Positions 20,766-31,918 of a stretch of 64,000 nt of DNA are shown in pieces. The stretch spans positions 1,240,001 to 1,304,000 of the forward strand of contig JASVEC010000007.1 in NCBI GenBank assembly GCA_030770535.1, given 5' to 3'. The notes under the pieces were generated by a model. It worked only from the letters and a program-made list of their open reading frames with translations. It did not search any database and was not told the DNA's origin. The stretch comes from Batkoa obscura. Its lineage: Eukaryota > Entomophthoromycota > Entomophthoromycetes > Entomophthorales > Batkoaceae. Numbering within the stretch: position 1 is the stretch's first letter; the number at the start of each line of letters is the position of its first letter. Made by a program: the position numbers and the translations under genes.

Positions 20766-21479
20766 ATGAAGTTCTCTATTATAACTATTTACACTTTAAC
20801 AATCACCACTATCTCCGCCACTTTCTTACCCTCCACTTCCAATAAGTTATTAGAGCATAATTTGAGGGCCATTGAGCATACTACACCCATCTTAAAGCAA
20901 AGCGCTCTTAATAAAATTCAAAGTCAAAACACTGGTGCAATCGCTACTGAGCTCAAATTTGATTATAGACTTGAACAAGTAAAGAATATCAATGATTGGA
21001 ATTCGTTAAATGAAGACCTTATTACAGCTAACAAAAAAGTAAAGAAAGAGAGATTGGATATTGATATTATGACCATTCAAAGAGAGTTTGTTCAACTTCA
21101 AGAAGAACTTAAGAAGTATAAAAACGCTCATTTCAGTTCCAGTAAAAGGAGAGATTTCATTAAGAAAATTGTAAACACTATTCGTGGTCAACACACTGGT
21201 CCAATTGCTACCGAGCTTAAATTTGATTACAGGCTTGAACAGGTGAAGACTATTAGTGATTGGATTATCTTAAATAAAGATCTTCAAGTAATCAATAAGA
21301 AAGTAAAAAAAGAAAGATTAGATATTGATGTTATGACCATCCAAAGGGAGTTCGTACAACTTCAAGAAGAGCTTAAGGAATATAAAAGCGAGCACTTTGA
21401 AGGGAAGAGGAGCTTAGTTTCTCGTTCTAAAAAAAGAGTTAGAAAGTTTTTAAATAAGCAGGCTAAGAGATTAAGTTGA
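20766..21479 (+). CDS. Secreted protein with two 72-residue tandem repeats
   Basis: A 237-residue single-exon protein of unknown family. Residues 1 to about 20 form a signal peptide (hydrophobic, small residues before TFLPS). Two repeats follow, residues 52-123 and 140-211, about 80% identical, each containing TGxIATELKFDYRLEQVK and ending EELKxYKxxHF. Both are helical and heptad-rich, so coiled-coil is likely. Each is followed by dibasic sites (KRR near 127-129, KR at 214-215, KKR near 222-224), which resemble Kex2 cleavage sites. There are no Cys residues in the mature part. A processed peptide precursor or a secreted effector are the two readings; no homologue is recognised. Confidence 0.65.
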   Translation: MKFSIITIYTLTITTISATFLPSTSNKLLEHNLRAIEHTTPILKQSALNKIQSQNTGAIATELKFDYRLEQVKNINDWNSLNEDLITANKKVKKERLDIDIMTIQREFVQLQEELKKYKNAHFSSSKRRDFIKKIVNTIRGQHTGPIATELKFDYRLEQVKTISDWIILNKDLQVINKKVKKERLDIDVMTIQREFVQLQEELKEYKSEHFEGKRSLVSRSKKRVRKFLNKQAKRLS

Positions 21480-21671
21480 AGTTTATGTAAATAAAATTTT
21501 AGTTTCTTTGATACAATTTATGTTTTATAGTTTTGAATTTAATTTCTATTTTTGGGTTTTTAAAAAAAATTATTGCTCAACTTTATTCTGCGAAGATTAA
21601 TAATCAAAAATCAAACTTATTAGATTTAATTTTTATATTAGAAATCTATTTTAATTTAGAATAAGTTAAAA

Positions 21672-22814
21672 ATGAGTACACCAAAAAACAACTTAAAAAA
21701 CGTGAAGCACATAATATTGGTTCTATCAGGCAAGGGAGGTGTAGGAAAATCGAGTGTAACGTGTCAGCTTGGTGTAGCATTATCAAAACAGAATAAAAAA
21801 GTAGCGATATTAGATGTCGATTTATGTGGACCATCTATTCCAAGACTATTAGGCATTGAGGATAAAACGGTAGTACAATCAAGCAATGGGTAGGAATCAA
21901 AACAGAAGATAAAAGTTGAAAAAGAAATTAATTATAATTTAGATGGCTTCCAATACCAGTAGATGAAACTGGAAGTTTAAGTTGCATGAGCATTGGATTT
22001 CTATTGCCGAATAAGACAAGCTCAGTGGTTTGGCGAGGACCTAAAAAGAATGGTAAGAAAATTTCAAATTGTTTTGTTTAGCATTCAACTTCCTACTTTT
22101 TAGCAATGATTAAACAATTTTTAAACGATGTTTATTGGGGCGAGATAGATTATTTAATCATTGATACTCCTCCGGGTAATTTGTTTGTATGTTACGTTTT
22201 TTAAAAGATTAATTTAATTCCATCAAAGGCACTTCAGATGAGCATTTAGCTCTAGTAGAGTTTTTGAAAGAATATGAGCCAGATGGTGCTGTTTTAGTTA
22301 CTACCCCTCAGGTAAAATGCTTTATATCTATTCATTAATAGTTTTACTAATATATTTTTGTCTACAGAAAGTTTCATTAATAGATGTCAAAAAAGAGTTA
22401 AACTTTTGTAGAAAAACAAATATTCGAATCCTTGGTATAATAGAAAATATGAGTGGCTTTGTATGCCCTCATTGTGCGGTAATAATTTTGATTAAAAGTT
22501 ATAATTGAAATATTAAATTTAATAGGAATGTAGCAACTTGTTTTCTTCAAATGGTGGTAAAAAATTGGCCGAAGAATACGCTGTTCCATTTTTAGGTAAT
22601 TGAACTTAAAATATTATATATATTAAATTATAATGTTATCTGCTTAACAGGAAGAATACCTGTTGACCCTCAAATTACTACTTTATTTGAACAAAGTTAT
22701 TCAAACCAGAATGTTAACGATGAGTCAAAATTATTTATAAATCAATATCCCAAGTCTTCCTTATATAATTATCTTAAATTAATAATAGATAATATTAATA
22801 TCAAAGATGAATAA
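21672..22814 (+). CDS. CFD1: Cytosolic Fe-S cluster scaffold ATPase CFD1/NUBP2 (7 exons)
   Basis: Exons at 21672-21889, 21943-22052, 22104-22175, 22229-22311, 22368-22478, 22526-22595 and 22651-22814 join in frame to 275 residues. The protein has the Mrp/NBP35-family deviant Walker [10 protein letters not shown], switch region [24 protein letters not shown], and the CPHCAEC cysteine motif that holds the bridging cluster. Lack of an N-terminal four-Cys ferredoxin-like domain separates it from NBP35/NUBP1. With Nbp35 it assembles 4Fe-4S clusters for cytosolic and nuclear proteins. All introns are 47-56 nt with GT-AG ends. It is a single conserved host gene, downstream of the secreted repeat protein by 192 bp. 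Confidence 0.92.
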
Positions 22815-22876
22815 TAAAATAATTTAACTTATGTACAATAATATCAATAATAATGTTTCAATTAACGTTTTTATTT

Positions 22877-24618
22877 TTAAAGTTCATCTTTATCTTGATT
22901 CTTCTTTCCTTTTTTAACCTTCTTAAGTTTAGGGTTAAAAGTATAGGAATAAAGTTTAATTTTTCCATTCAAAGCTTGAGTTAAGTATTCTTCCACTTGA
23001 GTTTGATACCCCTCTAGATTGTCTATACTTTTAATGCCATATAACTTACGTTTAGGGTGAATTAAAATAATGGTGGGGCTATCTTGATTCGAAATGTCAA
23101 ACTGTTTAAACAAAAAGGTGTGCTTCGTTGGTATACTATAATATATATTTAACTTTGGAGTACTGGATGGTAAATTGTTGTTCAATTTTAAATCATATAA
23201 ATTCTTTTTGATTTCTTTCAATTGTTGAGTCAACTCTTCTACATTCTCCTTTTTGATGAAACTCAAAACACATACACCCTCTTTATTAATACATTCCTTT
23301 TCAAATTCTCCCTGTTCAATTAACTCAGTAACACTTGGATCGACTATAAACAAATTAATCGTTTTTATTTAAATACTATTGTTAATTATTATTACATGGG
23401 TCTACTCTTGGCTTACCCTCTTTTTTTTCTTCTTTTTTTTCTTCCTCTTCTTCTTTCTTTTCATTTTTCTCTTTTTGTTGTTTCTTTTCAGGCTTTGGCT
23501 TTTTCTTAGACTTTTCGGATTTCTTTTTTGGTGGAAGACTGTGTTTTTCAACAAACTGCTTGAAATTCTTTGCATTCAATTCTCCTAAAAACAAAGTAAA
23601 TATTCTAGTATTAAGAATTCTAAACAAACTTACCGTCAAATACAATTAACTTATTGATATCATACTCATCACTTAAATCCTTTGAAGGAATAACAACTAA
23701 AGTAGGAAATTTACTTACATTGTATTTTTCTAATAATTCTTTCTCGGTTTTTCTGACTTCTGAAAATTCCATGCGATCAGAAAATTCCACTGCAATAGCT
23801 TTATAAAGCGAGGTAGTGGTACTTTTTTCAGTAAATAATAAAGCTTTTGGTGTAAACTCATTATTTTTATTCTATCTTAAAATTAAAATCGTTCATTCAA
23901 TAACATATCTAAAATTACCCCAAGTGCTAAGAAATCTTCCAATTTAACATTCATTTTTGATTTTAAAGGCCCAGTAGTGACTCTTTTTACTAAATTAGGG
24001 ATAGCATTCTTGACAAAATCCACCATTTCTTTCTTTGTTCTTGCGCCATTGTAGTCTGGTCAAAATTAATAAACTAAAACAAGCTATTTAAATTGTTAAC
24101 ATTACCACTAGGGACCTTTTTCTTTCCTTTTGATTTTACTGAACTTGGGAATAATTTAATTGTAGGGAAACCTGGCATAATACAATAAGCACTGTAAGGT
24201 AATAAAGTGGATAGAAATTACCTTGAATACCATACTGCCCGCAAATAGGCTTGTTTTTCTCTTCATCGCAATCAATAGCTGCAATTTGAGCTAAATCTTT
24301 TACTTTTGAAGCTACTGATTCATAGATTGGTTTTAAACTATATAATGACTTTATTGAATGACTTTTTTCATAATTAAAGTTAAACTTACTTTTTACAATG
24401 TCCGCACCAAGGAGCATAAAATTCAACCAAAGTAACTTGCTGATAGAAATTATTACCATTTTACATGAAAAATGATTATTAGTATTTACCTTTGCTTGTA
24501 CCACCTTGTTATAAAAATTATCCGCAGTTAACTGAATGACTGGGGAATTTTTATTGTACATAGAAGCTATTGGTACTATAGCTTGTGCTATCAATGATAA
24601 TAATATGAAATTGTTCAT
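22877..24618 (-). CDS. ER protein disulfide isomerase, PDIA6/Mpd1-like, KDEL (8 exons)
   Basis: Exons 24618-24490, 24439-24390, 24337-24222, 24171-24106, 24055-23919, 23871-23634, 23584-23417 and 23343-22877 join in frame to 456 residues. It begins with a signal peptide, then a thioredoxin domain with active site WCGHC (Cys 55 and 58) and the cis-Pro region GFPTIKLF. A second thioredoxin-like region (around SKFPTLVVIP) has no CxxC. Then come a linker of ~35 Lys/Glu residues, a third region with IIHPKRKLYG-type features, and a C-terminal KDEL retention signal. It should catalyse disulfide formation and exchange in the ER. The single active site and charged linker make it unlike canonical four-domain PDI; PDIA6/P5-like is the nearest type I can name. 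Confidence 0.88.
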
Positions 24619-24943
24619 TCTGCTTAAACGACATAAAAAAGTTTAATTCATTTATAGTTTTTAGTTATAAATTCGTTTTAATCCATTCTTGAGAATTTAA
24701 TTTTCAGCCACGTAGCAAAAATCAAGTTTAATTAGTTGAATTTAATTGGTTGAATAAGTAGTTAATTCTAATTGGTTATTTTGATTTTAGCATCACATCC
24801 CTTATAAAATCACAGCTTTAGACTCAAACCCAACTTCAAAAAAACTCCATTAATTAGCACATAGTGATGTCATGACTCTTATAAAAAGTTATCAGCAATT
24901 ATAAAAACAAAATCAATTTCTATTCTTAACTATTGAAAACAAA
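24619..24943. promoter_or_regulatory. Shared promoter region between PDI and Pbi2-like genes
   Basis: A 325-bp spacer between divergently transcribed genes. No ORF. Both core promoters must lie here. No TATA or specific motif is decisive. Confidence 0.35.
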
Positions 24944-25192
24944 ATGGAGCCTCCAAAGTATTATATAACCTTAAAGCAAGATGCTAGTGATTCAGCAGAA
25001 AAAGAAATCAGTGACTATATCTATAAATCTTATGGGAAAGTTATTAAAGATTCAAACAGTATCAATGACCAAGTGAGTGAACAAGGATTACCTGCTCAAA
25101 GAATGTTCTTGGCTAGCATACCTAATGATATATATAACACTGTAGAGAGTAACCCTAACGTTGATACTATTTCACCACTCGTTTTTATGTGA
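24944..25192 (+). CDS. PBI2: Proteinase B inhibitor Pbi2-like (inhibitor I9 fold)
   Basis: A short protein of 82 residues, close to the 75 residues of yeast Pbi2. It matches the subtilisin-propeptide/I9 fold: YYITLKQDAS at the first strand, a charged amphipathic helix, then a central strand and the ending VDTISPLVFM, as in stand-alone inhibitors whose C terminus enters the protease active site. No signal peptide, so a cytosolic inhibitor of vacuolar serine protease B, with the family's known role in vacuole fusion, is expected. The ATG is preceded by an A-rich leader. No introns. Confidence 0.85.
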   Translation: MEPPKYYITLKQDASDSAEKEISDYIYKSYGKVIKDSNSINDQVSEQGLPAQRMFLASIPNDIYNTVESNPNVDTISPLVFM

Positions 25193-25563
25193 TTGAAATA
25201 AAGCTATATTTATAATTACTATTGTCTTTTTAGAATAGTCTTATATTCATCTAGTTTGTAAATTTTTATTGTTTTAAATCAAACCTTTTTTATGAATGTG
25301 CAATTAAATGCTTTATCTTGATAAGCTTTATATAAATAAAGCGTCACTTGCATATTTTATTTTAATAGAAATAGTAGGAATAAAAGCATCAAATCAAAAA
25401 CTTATTACTAAAAAGTGATAAATTTAAAAACGAAAATTTTTATTATTTTAGTTAATCTGTTGAAGAAACTATGGAATTAAAGGTTAATTTTAACTCAAAC
25501 AAAAAAGGTGGTATTCATGATTTACACCTGTTGAAGAATAAATACAAATTAAAAATAGTAAAA
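25193..25563. other. Convergent intergenic region
   Basis: The 3' regions of the Pbi2-like gene and MET6 face each other here. AT-rich; no gene. Confidence 0.5.
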
Positions 25564-27861
25564 TTAATTGCTTGAACGGAAAGATTTGGCAACTTCGGTC
25601 ATATTACGAAGAGCAGCTTCAACCTCTGGCCACCCACGAGTTTTAAGACCACAATCTGGGTTGACCCAAAGGAGTCCAGTTGGGAGGTATTTAAGCATAG
25701 CAGCAACACGCTCTTTCATTTCCTCAACGGAAGGAACACGAGGTGAGTGAATATCATAGAGACCTGGACCAATTTCGTTAGTGTAAGAGTGTTGTTCAAA
25801 AGCATTAAGTAATTTGAGGTCAGACTTTGAGTTTTCAATAGTGATAACATCAGCATCCATACGTTTGATGGATGGGAAAATATCATTGAAATCAGAGTAA
25901 CACATATGAGTATGGATTTGAGTGACATCTTCAACTCCAGTTGAGGAGAGTAAGAAGGCATCAACAGCCCATTGAAGGTAAGCTTCCCAATCAGCACGAC
26001 GGAGTGGAAGACCTTCACGGATAGCTGGCTCATCAATTTGAATGGCTGGGATACCTGCAGCTTCAAGATCTTTAACTTCATCACGAATAGCAAAAGCAAG
26101 TTGGTTAGCAGTATCTTTACGTGGTTGATCATCACGTACAAAGGACCATTGGAGACAAGTGATTGGTCCAGTTAACATACCTTTCATTGGCTTTTTGGTT
26201 AATGACTGAGCATATTGAGACCAATAGACAGTGATTGGACGAGAGCGGGAAACATCACCATAAATAACTGGTGGTTTAACGCATCTAGAACCATAAGATT
26301 GTACCCAACCATTTTGAGTGAAGACATGACCTTCAAAGTTTTCACCAAAGAATTCAACCATATCATTACGTTCGAATTCACCATGGACAAGGACGTCGAT
26401 CTCAGCATCTTCTTGGAAACGAACACATTTTTCAACTTCCTTCTTAATGAACTCATCGTATTGTTCTGGGGTCCATTCACCCTTCTTTACTTTAGAACGA
26501 GCAAGACGCACTTCTTTAGTTTGTGGGAAGGAACCAACAGTGGTAGTTGGAAATTTAGGAAGGTTAAGTTTAGCTTGTTGCTTAGCTTGACGTTCTGGGA
26601 ATTCTGACTTACGTTTAAGATGTTCTGGGGAGATAGATTCAAGACGATCTTTAACTTCTTTACGGTGGATACGAGAAGAGGAGCTACGAGATTTTAATGA
26701 TTTAGAATTAGCATCAAGTTCAGCTTTGACGGATTCAACTCCATTGCTAACAGCCTTAGCAATGATTGAGATTTCATGTACTTTTTCTACTGAGAAAGAT
26801 AACCAGTCAAGGATTTCTTTATCCATCTTGGTTTCACTTTCAATGGAATGTGGAGTGTGAAGGAGGGAGGAAGAAGGAGCAACTAAAACACGATCTTCTC
26901 CAAGTACTGAAGCAGCTTTTTGAACAGTTTCAATAGCAGCGGCAAGGTTGGCTTTCCAAATGTTACGTCCATCAACAACACCAAGGGAAAGGGATTGATG
27001 AGGAGCAATCTTAGAGAGAACAGTGGTGAGTTGTTCTGGAGCACGGATAAGATCAATATGGATGGCATTTACTGGAAGTTGGGTAAGGAAAGAGATATTT
27101 GAATCAACACGGCCGAAGTAGGTTGTGATTAAAATGTTAAGACCAGCCTTTGAAAGAGCATCATAAGCTTGTTTATAAGAAGCAGCAAGAGATTCAGGTT
27201 GATCAAGAACTAAGATAGGTTCATCAACTTGAACATTCTTGGCACCAGCTTCGGCTAATTTTTTGAAGAGTTGTTCATAAACAGGAATAAGTTTACCTAA
27301 AAGAGTGATTGGCTCTACACCTTGTCCTTTAGCTGATTTACCAAGTTTTAAAAATGAAATTGGACCAAGGATGACTGGTCTGGTTTCAATACCTAAAGCT
27401 TTAGCTTCAAGATACTCATCAACTGGTTTAGTGTTGTTAAGTTTGAATTCTTGGTCAGCAGTGAATTCTGGGACAATGTAATGGTAGTTAGTATCGAACC
27501 ATTTTTTCATTTCTTGAGCTGGAACATCGACAGCTTCAGCACCAGCGCCAGCTTGGCGTTGGAGACCACGACCCATAGCGAAAAAAGACTCCAACCCATG
27601 TTTAAGATGGGCATATTTTTGTGGGATAACACCGAAAGTGTGGGCAGCATCAAGTACATGATCATAGAATGAAAAATCATTGGATGGGATTTGTTCAATA
27701 CCAGCATCCTTTTGGATTTTCCAGTGCTTAGAACGAAGGTCTTTGGCAACCTGTTGTAATTCTTGTTCTGAAGTTTTACCAGCCCAATAAGCTTCAACAG
27801 CCTTTTTAAGCTCACGGTTAGCACCCATACGAGGGAAACCTAAATTAGTAGCAACAACCAT
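25564..27861 (-). CDS. MET6: Cobalamin-independent methionine synthase
   Basis: A 765-residue intronless gene for 5-methyltetrahydropteroyltriglutamate-homocysteine methyltransferase, the last step of methionine synthesis in the cytosol. It has the full two-barrel length of the family: N-terminal barrel starting with NLGFPRMGANRELKKA and C-terminal catalytic barrel starting near FPTTTVGSFPQT. Zinc ligands are in HTHMCYSDF and NPDCGLKTRGW, and the homocysteine-binding segment is DVLVHGEFERNDMVEFF. Codon use and GC content are visibly higher than the surroundings, typical of a highly expressed gene. No internal stops. Closely matches the yeast MET6 length of 767. Confidence 0.97.
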   Translation of the reverse strand: MVVATNLGFPRMGANRELKKAVEAYWAGKTSEQELQQVAKDLRSKHWKIQKDAGIEQIPSNDFSFYDHVLDAAHTFGVIPQKYAHLKHGLESFFAMGRGLQRQAGAGAEAVDVPAQEMKKWFDTNYHYIVPEFTADQEFKLNNTKPVDEYLEAKALGIETRPVILGPISFLKLGKSAKGQGVEPITLLGKLIPVYEQLFKKLAEAGAKNVQVDEPILVLDQPESLAASYKQAYDALSKAGLNILITTYFGRVDSNISFLTQLPVNAIHIDLIRAPEQLTTVLSKIAPHQSLSLGVVDGRNIWKANLAAAIETVQKAASVLGEDRVLVAPSSSLLHTPHSIESETKMDKEILDWLSFSVEKVHEISIIAKAVSNGVESVKAELDANSKSLKSRSSSSRIHRKEVKDRLESISPEHLKRKSEFPERQAKQQAKLNLPKFPTTTVGSFPQTKEVRLARSKVKKGEWTPEQYDEFIKKEVEKCVRFQEDAEIDVLVHGEFERNDMVEFFGENFEGHVFTQNGWVQSYGSRCVKPPVIYGDVSRSRPITVYWSQYAQSLTKKPMKGMLTGPITCLQWSFVRDDQPRKDTANQLAFAIRDEVKDLEAAGIPAIQIDEPAIREGLPLRRADWEAYLQWAVDAFLLSSTGVEDVTQIHTHMCYSDFNDIFPSIKRMDADVITIENSKSDLKLLNAFEQHSYTNEIGPGLYDIHSPRVPSVEEMKERVAAMLKYLPTGLLWVNPDCGLKTRGWPEVEAALRNMTEVAKSFRSSN

Positions 27862-29095
27862 TTTTATTATTATCTAGATTAAATATTATTAAGTGAAATC
27901 AAAATTACAAAAACAAACTTACAGAGTTTATGATAGATCAAAAATTACTTATACTTCACTCCCTACTTTCTTGTCGTTTATATACTTTTTATCCTTATCA
28001 TTTTATTATTTATTGATTTTTCATAAGTTTTAGCAAAATTTAATTGAACGAATCAAATCTCTTTATAACTACTTCCTGAAAGTTAATAGCTAAAAATCAA
28101 AAATAGTTATTAATAAATCCTAAAATTATATAATCTGGGAGATATTATAAATTAAATAAGTAAAAGCTACTGATTTATAGGGAGTAAAGATACCTTTAGA
28201 GTATGCTATAGCTGTCTTAATTTTGAGTTATAGCAACTTGTTTTATAAACTATAAAACTGACTATTTTTTTACTAGTGTGAAATTATTTCTAAATTTAGC
28301 TGCAAAGTCAACAACCCCGAATGACACTACCAGACCAATAAAATATCTGGATAAAAGAAGGTGGAATTGAGTGATAAAAGTAGATAATGTCGATTTTTGA
28401 TTGGTGCACCTAATTTAAAGAGTCATGAAATAGTTTAATGTACCACGTCCATATGTAATTTTGAATGTTCTATCCACTTTAATTGTTGCTTTTTTTGCTT
28501 TAATAACTTTTATTCTTAAATTTAAAATCTAGTTTATGTAGATGACGAAGCCTAAATTATATCCTTTGATTGGAATAAAGCAAATCAAACAAATATATGC
28601 TGCATTTTATTGGATAACAGAGGTAAACGTGGGATGGTATCATCTCTTAAAAAGTGAACTAATATCCATTTGAAATCACGCCATCTGAAACAAATTTTCA
28701 TCATTCATTTCCAATTTCCAAAAAATTGCCCAAAATTACAAAATAGTTATGTGAAATTAAATTAATGATAAGTTTTTGCAATCACTTCAAATTATAACTA
28801 TCAGTTATTGTTTAAAATGCCATACTATATAGTATGATCAATATATGCTACTACTAAAGCAATTCGAACATGAAAACATACTTTTAATAGATGCCTTGTT
28901 ATTAAAATATACTACATATGGCTTTATTTGCTATTTTACTCTTTTAAAGATATTTAATTTAAAATTAGTTTATTTTTCACCGGAAAGCTTTTGAAACCTA
29001 GGTGCCCTATATTTTTATCATATGCACATACAATATACATAATTGACTTTTAAAATGAGTAGTTTGTTCATTTGTATATTTGATATTCAATATAT
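27862..29095. other. Intergenic region upstream of MET6
   Basis: About 1.2 kb. No gene is seen. The first few hundred bases presumably hold the MET6 promoter. I found no CACGTG box (the site of the yeast methionine regulator Cbf1) in what I read. Confidence 0.4.
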
Positions 29096-29193
29096 GAGGT
29101 GTTTTTTATGGTTTCATCACTTTTTCCATTTTTTAAGCGCTATTTGAGTAGAAAGGTTATCAGTAAAATTCTTAAACAAAAAAATACATCCCC
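29096..29193. mobile_element. MITE family A copy
   Basis: A 98-bp member, GAGGTGTTTTTTATGG to ACATCCCC. Left flank ATAT, right flank AAAT, so the duplication is imperfect. Confidence 0.65.
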
Positions 29194-29985
29194 AAATCCT
29201 GTGGTAATTTATGAATAAATAAAACATCGGTAATACTTATGCTGGAGTAAATCGAAAGGTAGACAGTCATTGAACAGAGAAAGAACTTTATAATAGATAA
29301 GCGAAGTAACTAAGTAAAAGATTGAGAAGTTGATGAGAAGTCTAGTGAATCCCCATGTAAGTGCTTTTGGTGAAACATTGAAGAGGATTCTTTAGTAATC
29401 AAACGTTTAAAGATAAGGAATAACGATAAGCAGTCAACAACGTAAGGCTAAGAAATTCTTCAATATGGGATACTATGGTATAAACAAATACAAACTCAAT
29501 TACAATAGGAAGCGCAGGGTAGGGTATATCTAAAAAAAACTGTAATATCGATAAGCTTGTGGATATCCATTATAATAGGAAGAAGCTAGTAAGGAAAATA
29601 ATATTGCCAGGTTTGTGTTAAAGTTAAAAAGCTCATGTGCTAAGATTAAAAGGCTGCTGTTTTAATTTATCTTGTTTAAACCTTTCTAACTATTTTTATT
29701 ATATTCTAATATCATGTTTACTTATATTGATATAAAATTTGAAAAATAAATTACAAGATAAAATAATATGTCGATTTTTAAACTATTATTTAGTTTAAGA
29801 ATCTAATATAATCATCAAACTTTACTATAGATTATAATAATATTTTAAAATAGCCAACAGATCTGATTTAATTTTAAACATTTATAAATTTAATATCATG
29901 CAAATAAACAAATAAAAATTATAAAATAAATTCATCAGCCTTTTAATATACTTTATAAAATAAATAAATAAATATTTAAGTATAT
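29194..29985. other. Unassigned, less AT-rich block
   Basis: From about 29210 to 29640 base composition is less AT-rich than either side, but every frame is closed by stops and no known RNA or repeat is recognised. It could be a decayed gene or transposon. Confidence 0.35.
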
Positions 29986-30081
29986 GATGTTTTTTTTGCT
30001 TTCATTACTTTTTCCATTTTTTAAGCGCTACTCTAGCGAAAAGATTGTTAGTAAAATTGTTAAATAAAAAAACACATCCCC
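29986..30081. mobile_element. MITE family A copy
   Basis: A 96-bp member ending CACATCCCC, with ATAT at 29982-29985 and 30082-30085. Confidence 0.7.
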
Positions 30082-30283
30082 ATATGTTATTTAATATTAT
30101 AGAAATATGGGTTTAAAATTTTATTTAAACAATGATTAAAATAAAGGCAGTTTGTAATTTATATTTCAAGTTACAAGTAAAAAATTTAATCATTGAATAA
30201 AATATATAATTAATTTTTATTTTACTTGATATTTTACTGCATCATATTTAAGTAAAAAATATATGAAGAAATGTTAGTTATAT

Positions 30284-30382
30284 GGGAATGTATTTTTGTG
30301 TTTAATAATTTTACTAACAATCTTTCCACTCAAATAGCACTTAAAAAATGGAAAAAATAATGAAACCAAAAAAAACACCCCC
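30284..30382. mobile_element. MITE family A copy
   Basis: A 99-bp member, GGGAATGTATTTTTGTG to CACCCCC, with ATAT at 30280-30283 and 30383-30386. Confidence 0.75.
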
Positions 30383-30903
30383 ATATCGCTCTTATATAAA
30401 GATTGAGCATTAATTTATAATTTAAATAAACTTTTTATAATTTTTTTAAAAGGCAATTAACGACTATAAACTATTTTGTACGATTATTTTAGTTTTAATA
30501 TTTAATAAGAGTAAAATTGTTATACTGGAGATTTATGTTATCAACTTTATTTATATATTCATCAAAGAAATAACATAGTGTAGTAACTAAGTTGAGCGTT
30601 TAGTTTTTTTAGTAAGTATTATTATTCAAAGACATTGATTTTTTAAACAAAGTTTATTCTAAGAATACAAATTTATATTTCCATATAGTTTTTAAAGAAA
30701 CAAACAGAAATTCAAGTTATGAAATTTCAATTATATACATATATTACTTTTTTAAATAATCACATTATATATTAATATTATAATAATGTTGGATTATAAT
30801 AGTGTTTCTCCTCGATTCTGGATTATTTAATAAAAAAATCTAAAAAACATAAATACAACAGAATTTAAAATTTAAAATTTAAAATTATTTTTATTATGAC
30901 AGG
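30383..30903. other. AT-rich spacer
   Basis: No gene or repeat seen. Contains the 3' region of the OPA3-like gene. Confidence 0.4.
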
Positions 30904-31775
30904 CTATTTCGAAGAACAATTCTTTTTGTTAATGGTTGTAACTTCGCTATTTCCTTCCAAAGACTCTTTACTTTTAACTGTAGCTTCGTATTCGCTCTTT
31001 TTATTTTTATCTAATAGTTCCTTCCTCTCCTTTTCAATAATATCCAAAGCCTCCTTTGCTTTTTCCACTTCTTTCAATATATCTTTAGCACTCTCTGACT
31101 TACCATTGTTACTGTTTAAAGAGTTAATAAATGAATAAAGTAATTTTGTATTGACCTCATTGAGCGAACTAAGCTGATGGACTTGTTTTTGTAATTCTAT
31201 TAATGTTTCATGATTTTTTTTTCTTTCCAACTGATATTCATCATAATGGGACTTAAAATCATCAATGGCATCATCAACATACACTTTTCTTGTTGAAGCA
31301 TTCACTTTGGATCTATAAGCCTCATACCCTATGATGCCAGCAGCTACTGAAAAAATCAAAAACTCACTCAGGAAATTGGAGCCTAATTCTACTGCCCTGA
31401 TAGCTATATGAGATATCCAATATACTTTAGTTGTAAAAATGGAAATACCTGCCATCGGAAAGCGGTCTTATACGCTCTTTTTCGTATCCTAAAAAATTCA
31501 TCTTTAGCTTCATATCAATTCTATGATAGCTCTTGCTATAATTTTTAGTACGAATAATGATATCAAGTTATGAGAAGTTACTTGTGCAATCCCAATGCAA
31601 AAAGATTTAAATAAATCACTGTTTTTGGTTTGACTTTTTAATGAATTCGCAACTAAAATGATAAGAATTTAAGAAATGAATTTATAGATGACCTAGCATC
31701 CTTAATTGAAAGCATTGTCATACCTGGCTTAGCTAAAGTTCTGACAACTAAAGCGCCTAATTTTAATGTAGCCAT
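30904..31775 (-). CDS. OPA3: OPA3-like mitochondrial protein (4 exons)
   Basis: Exons 31775-31724, 31652-31582, 31531-31449 and 31396-30904 join to 232 residues. The start MATLKLGALVVRTLAKPVAN, the middle FCIGIAQSYHRIDMKLKM, and RPLSDGRAVELGSNFLSEFLIFSVAAG are all signature parts of the OPA3 family, ending in one membrane segment. A C-terminal coiled coil of ~110 charged residues follows; it is longer than in human OPA3 (179 residues in total). In two introns the first possible AG is passed over and a later AG is used (31532-31533 and 31397-31398), because only those keep the conserved frame. Family role: mitochondrial membrane protein of unclear function. It diverges from the mL41 gene. Confidence 0.85.
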
Positions 31776-31918
31776 TATGTCTAAAGAGTATTACTGGCAC
31801 TTTCAGTATTTTTGAATAAATATAATTTATAACATTTATTATAGCCAATCAAAAACTGGCATTTGAATTATAGTGTTTTGATTTTCGAAATTTTCAATTC
31901 ACTTTTTAACTAATTTAA

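Noticed and set aside
23379-23588. Plus-strand Phe/Leu-rich ORF resembling a membrane protein
   Set aside because: Antisense of the Lys/Glu-rich linker of the PDI gene.
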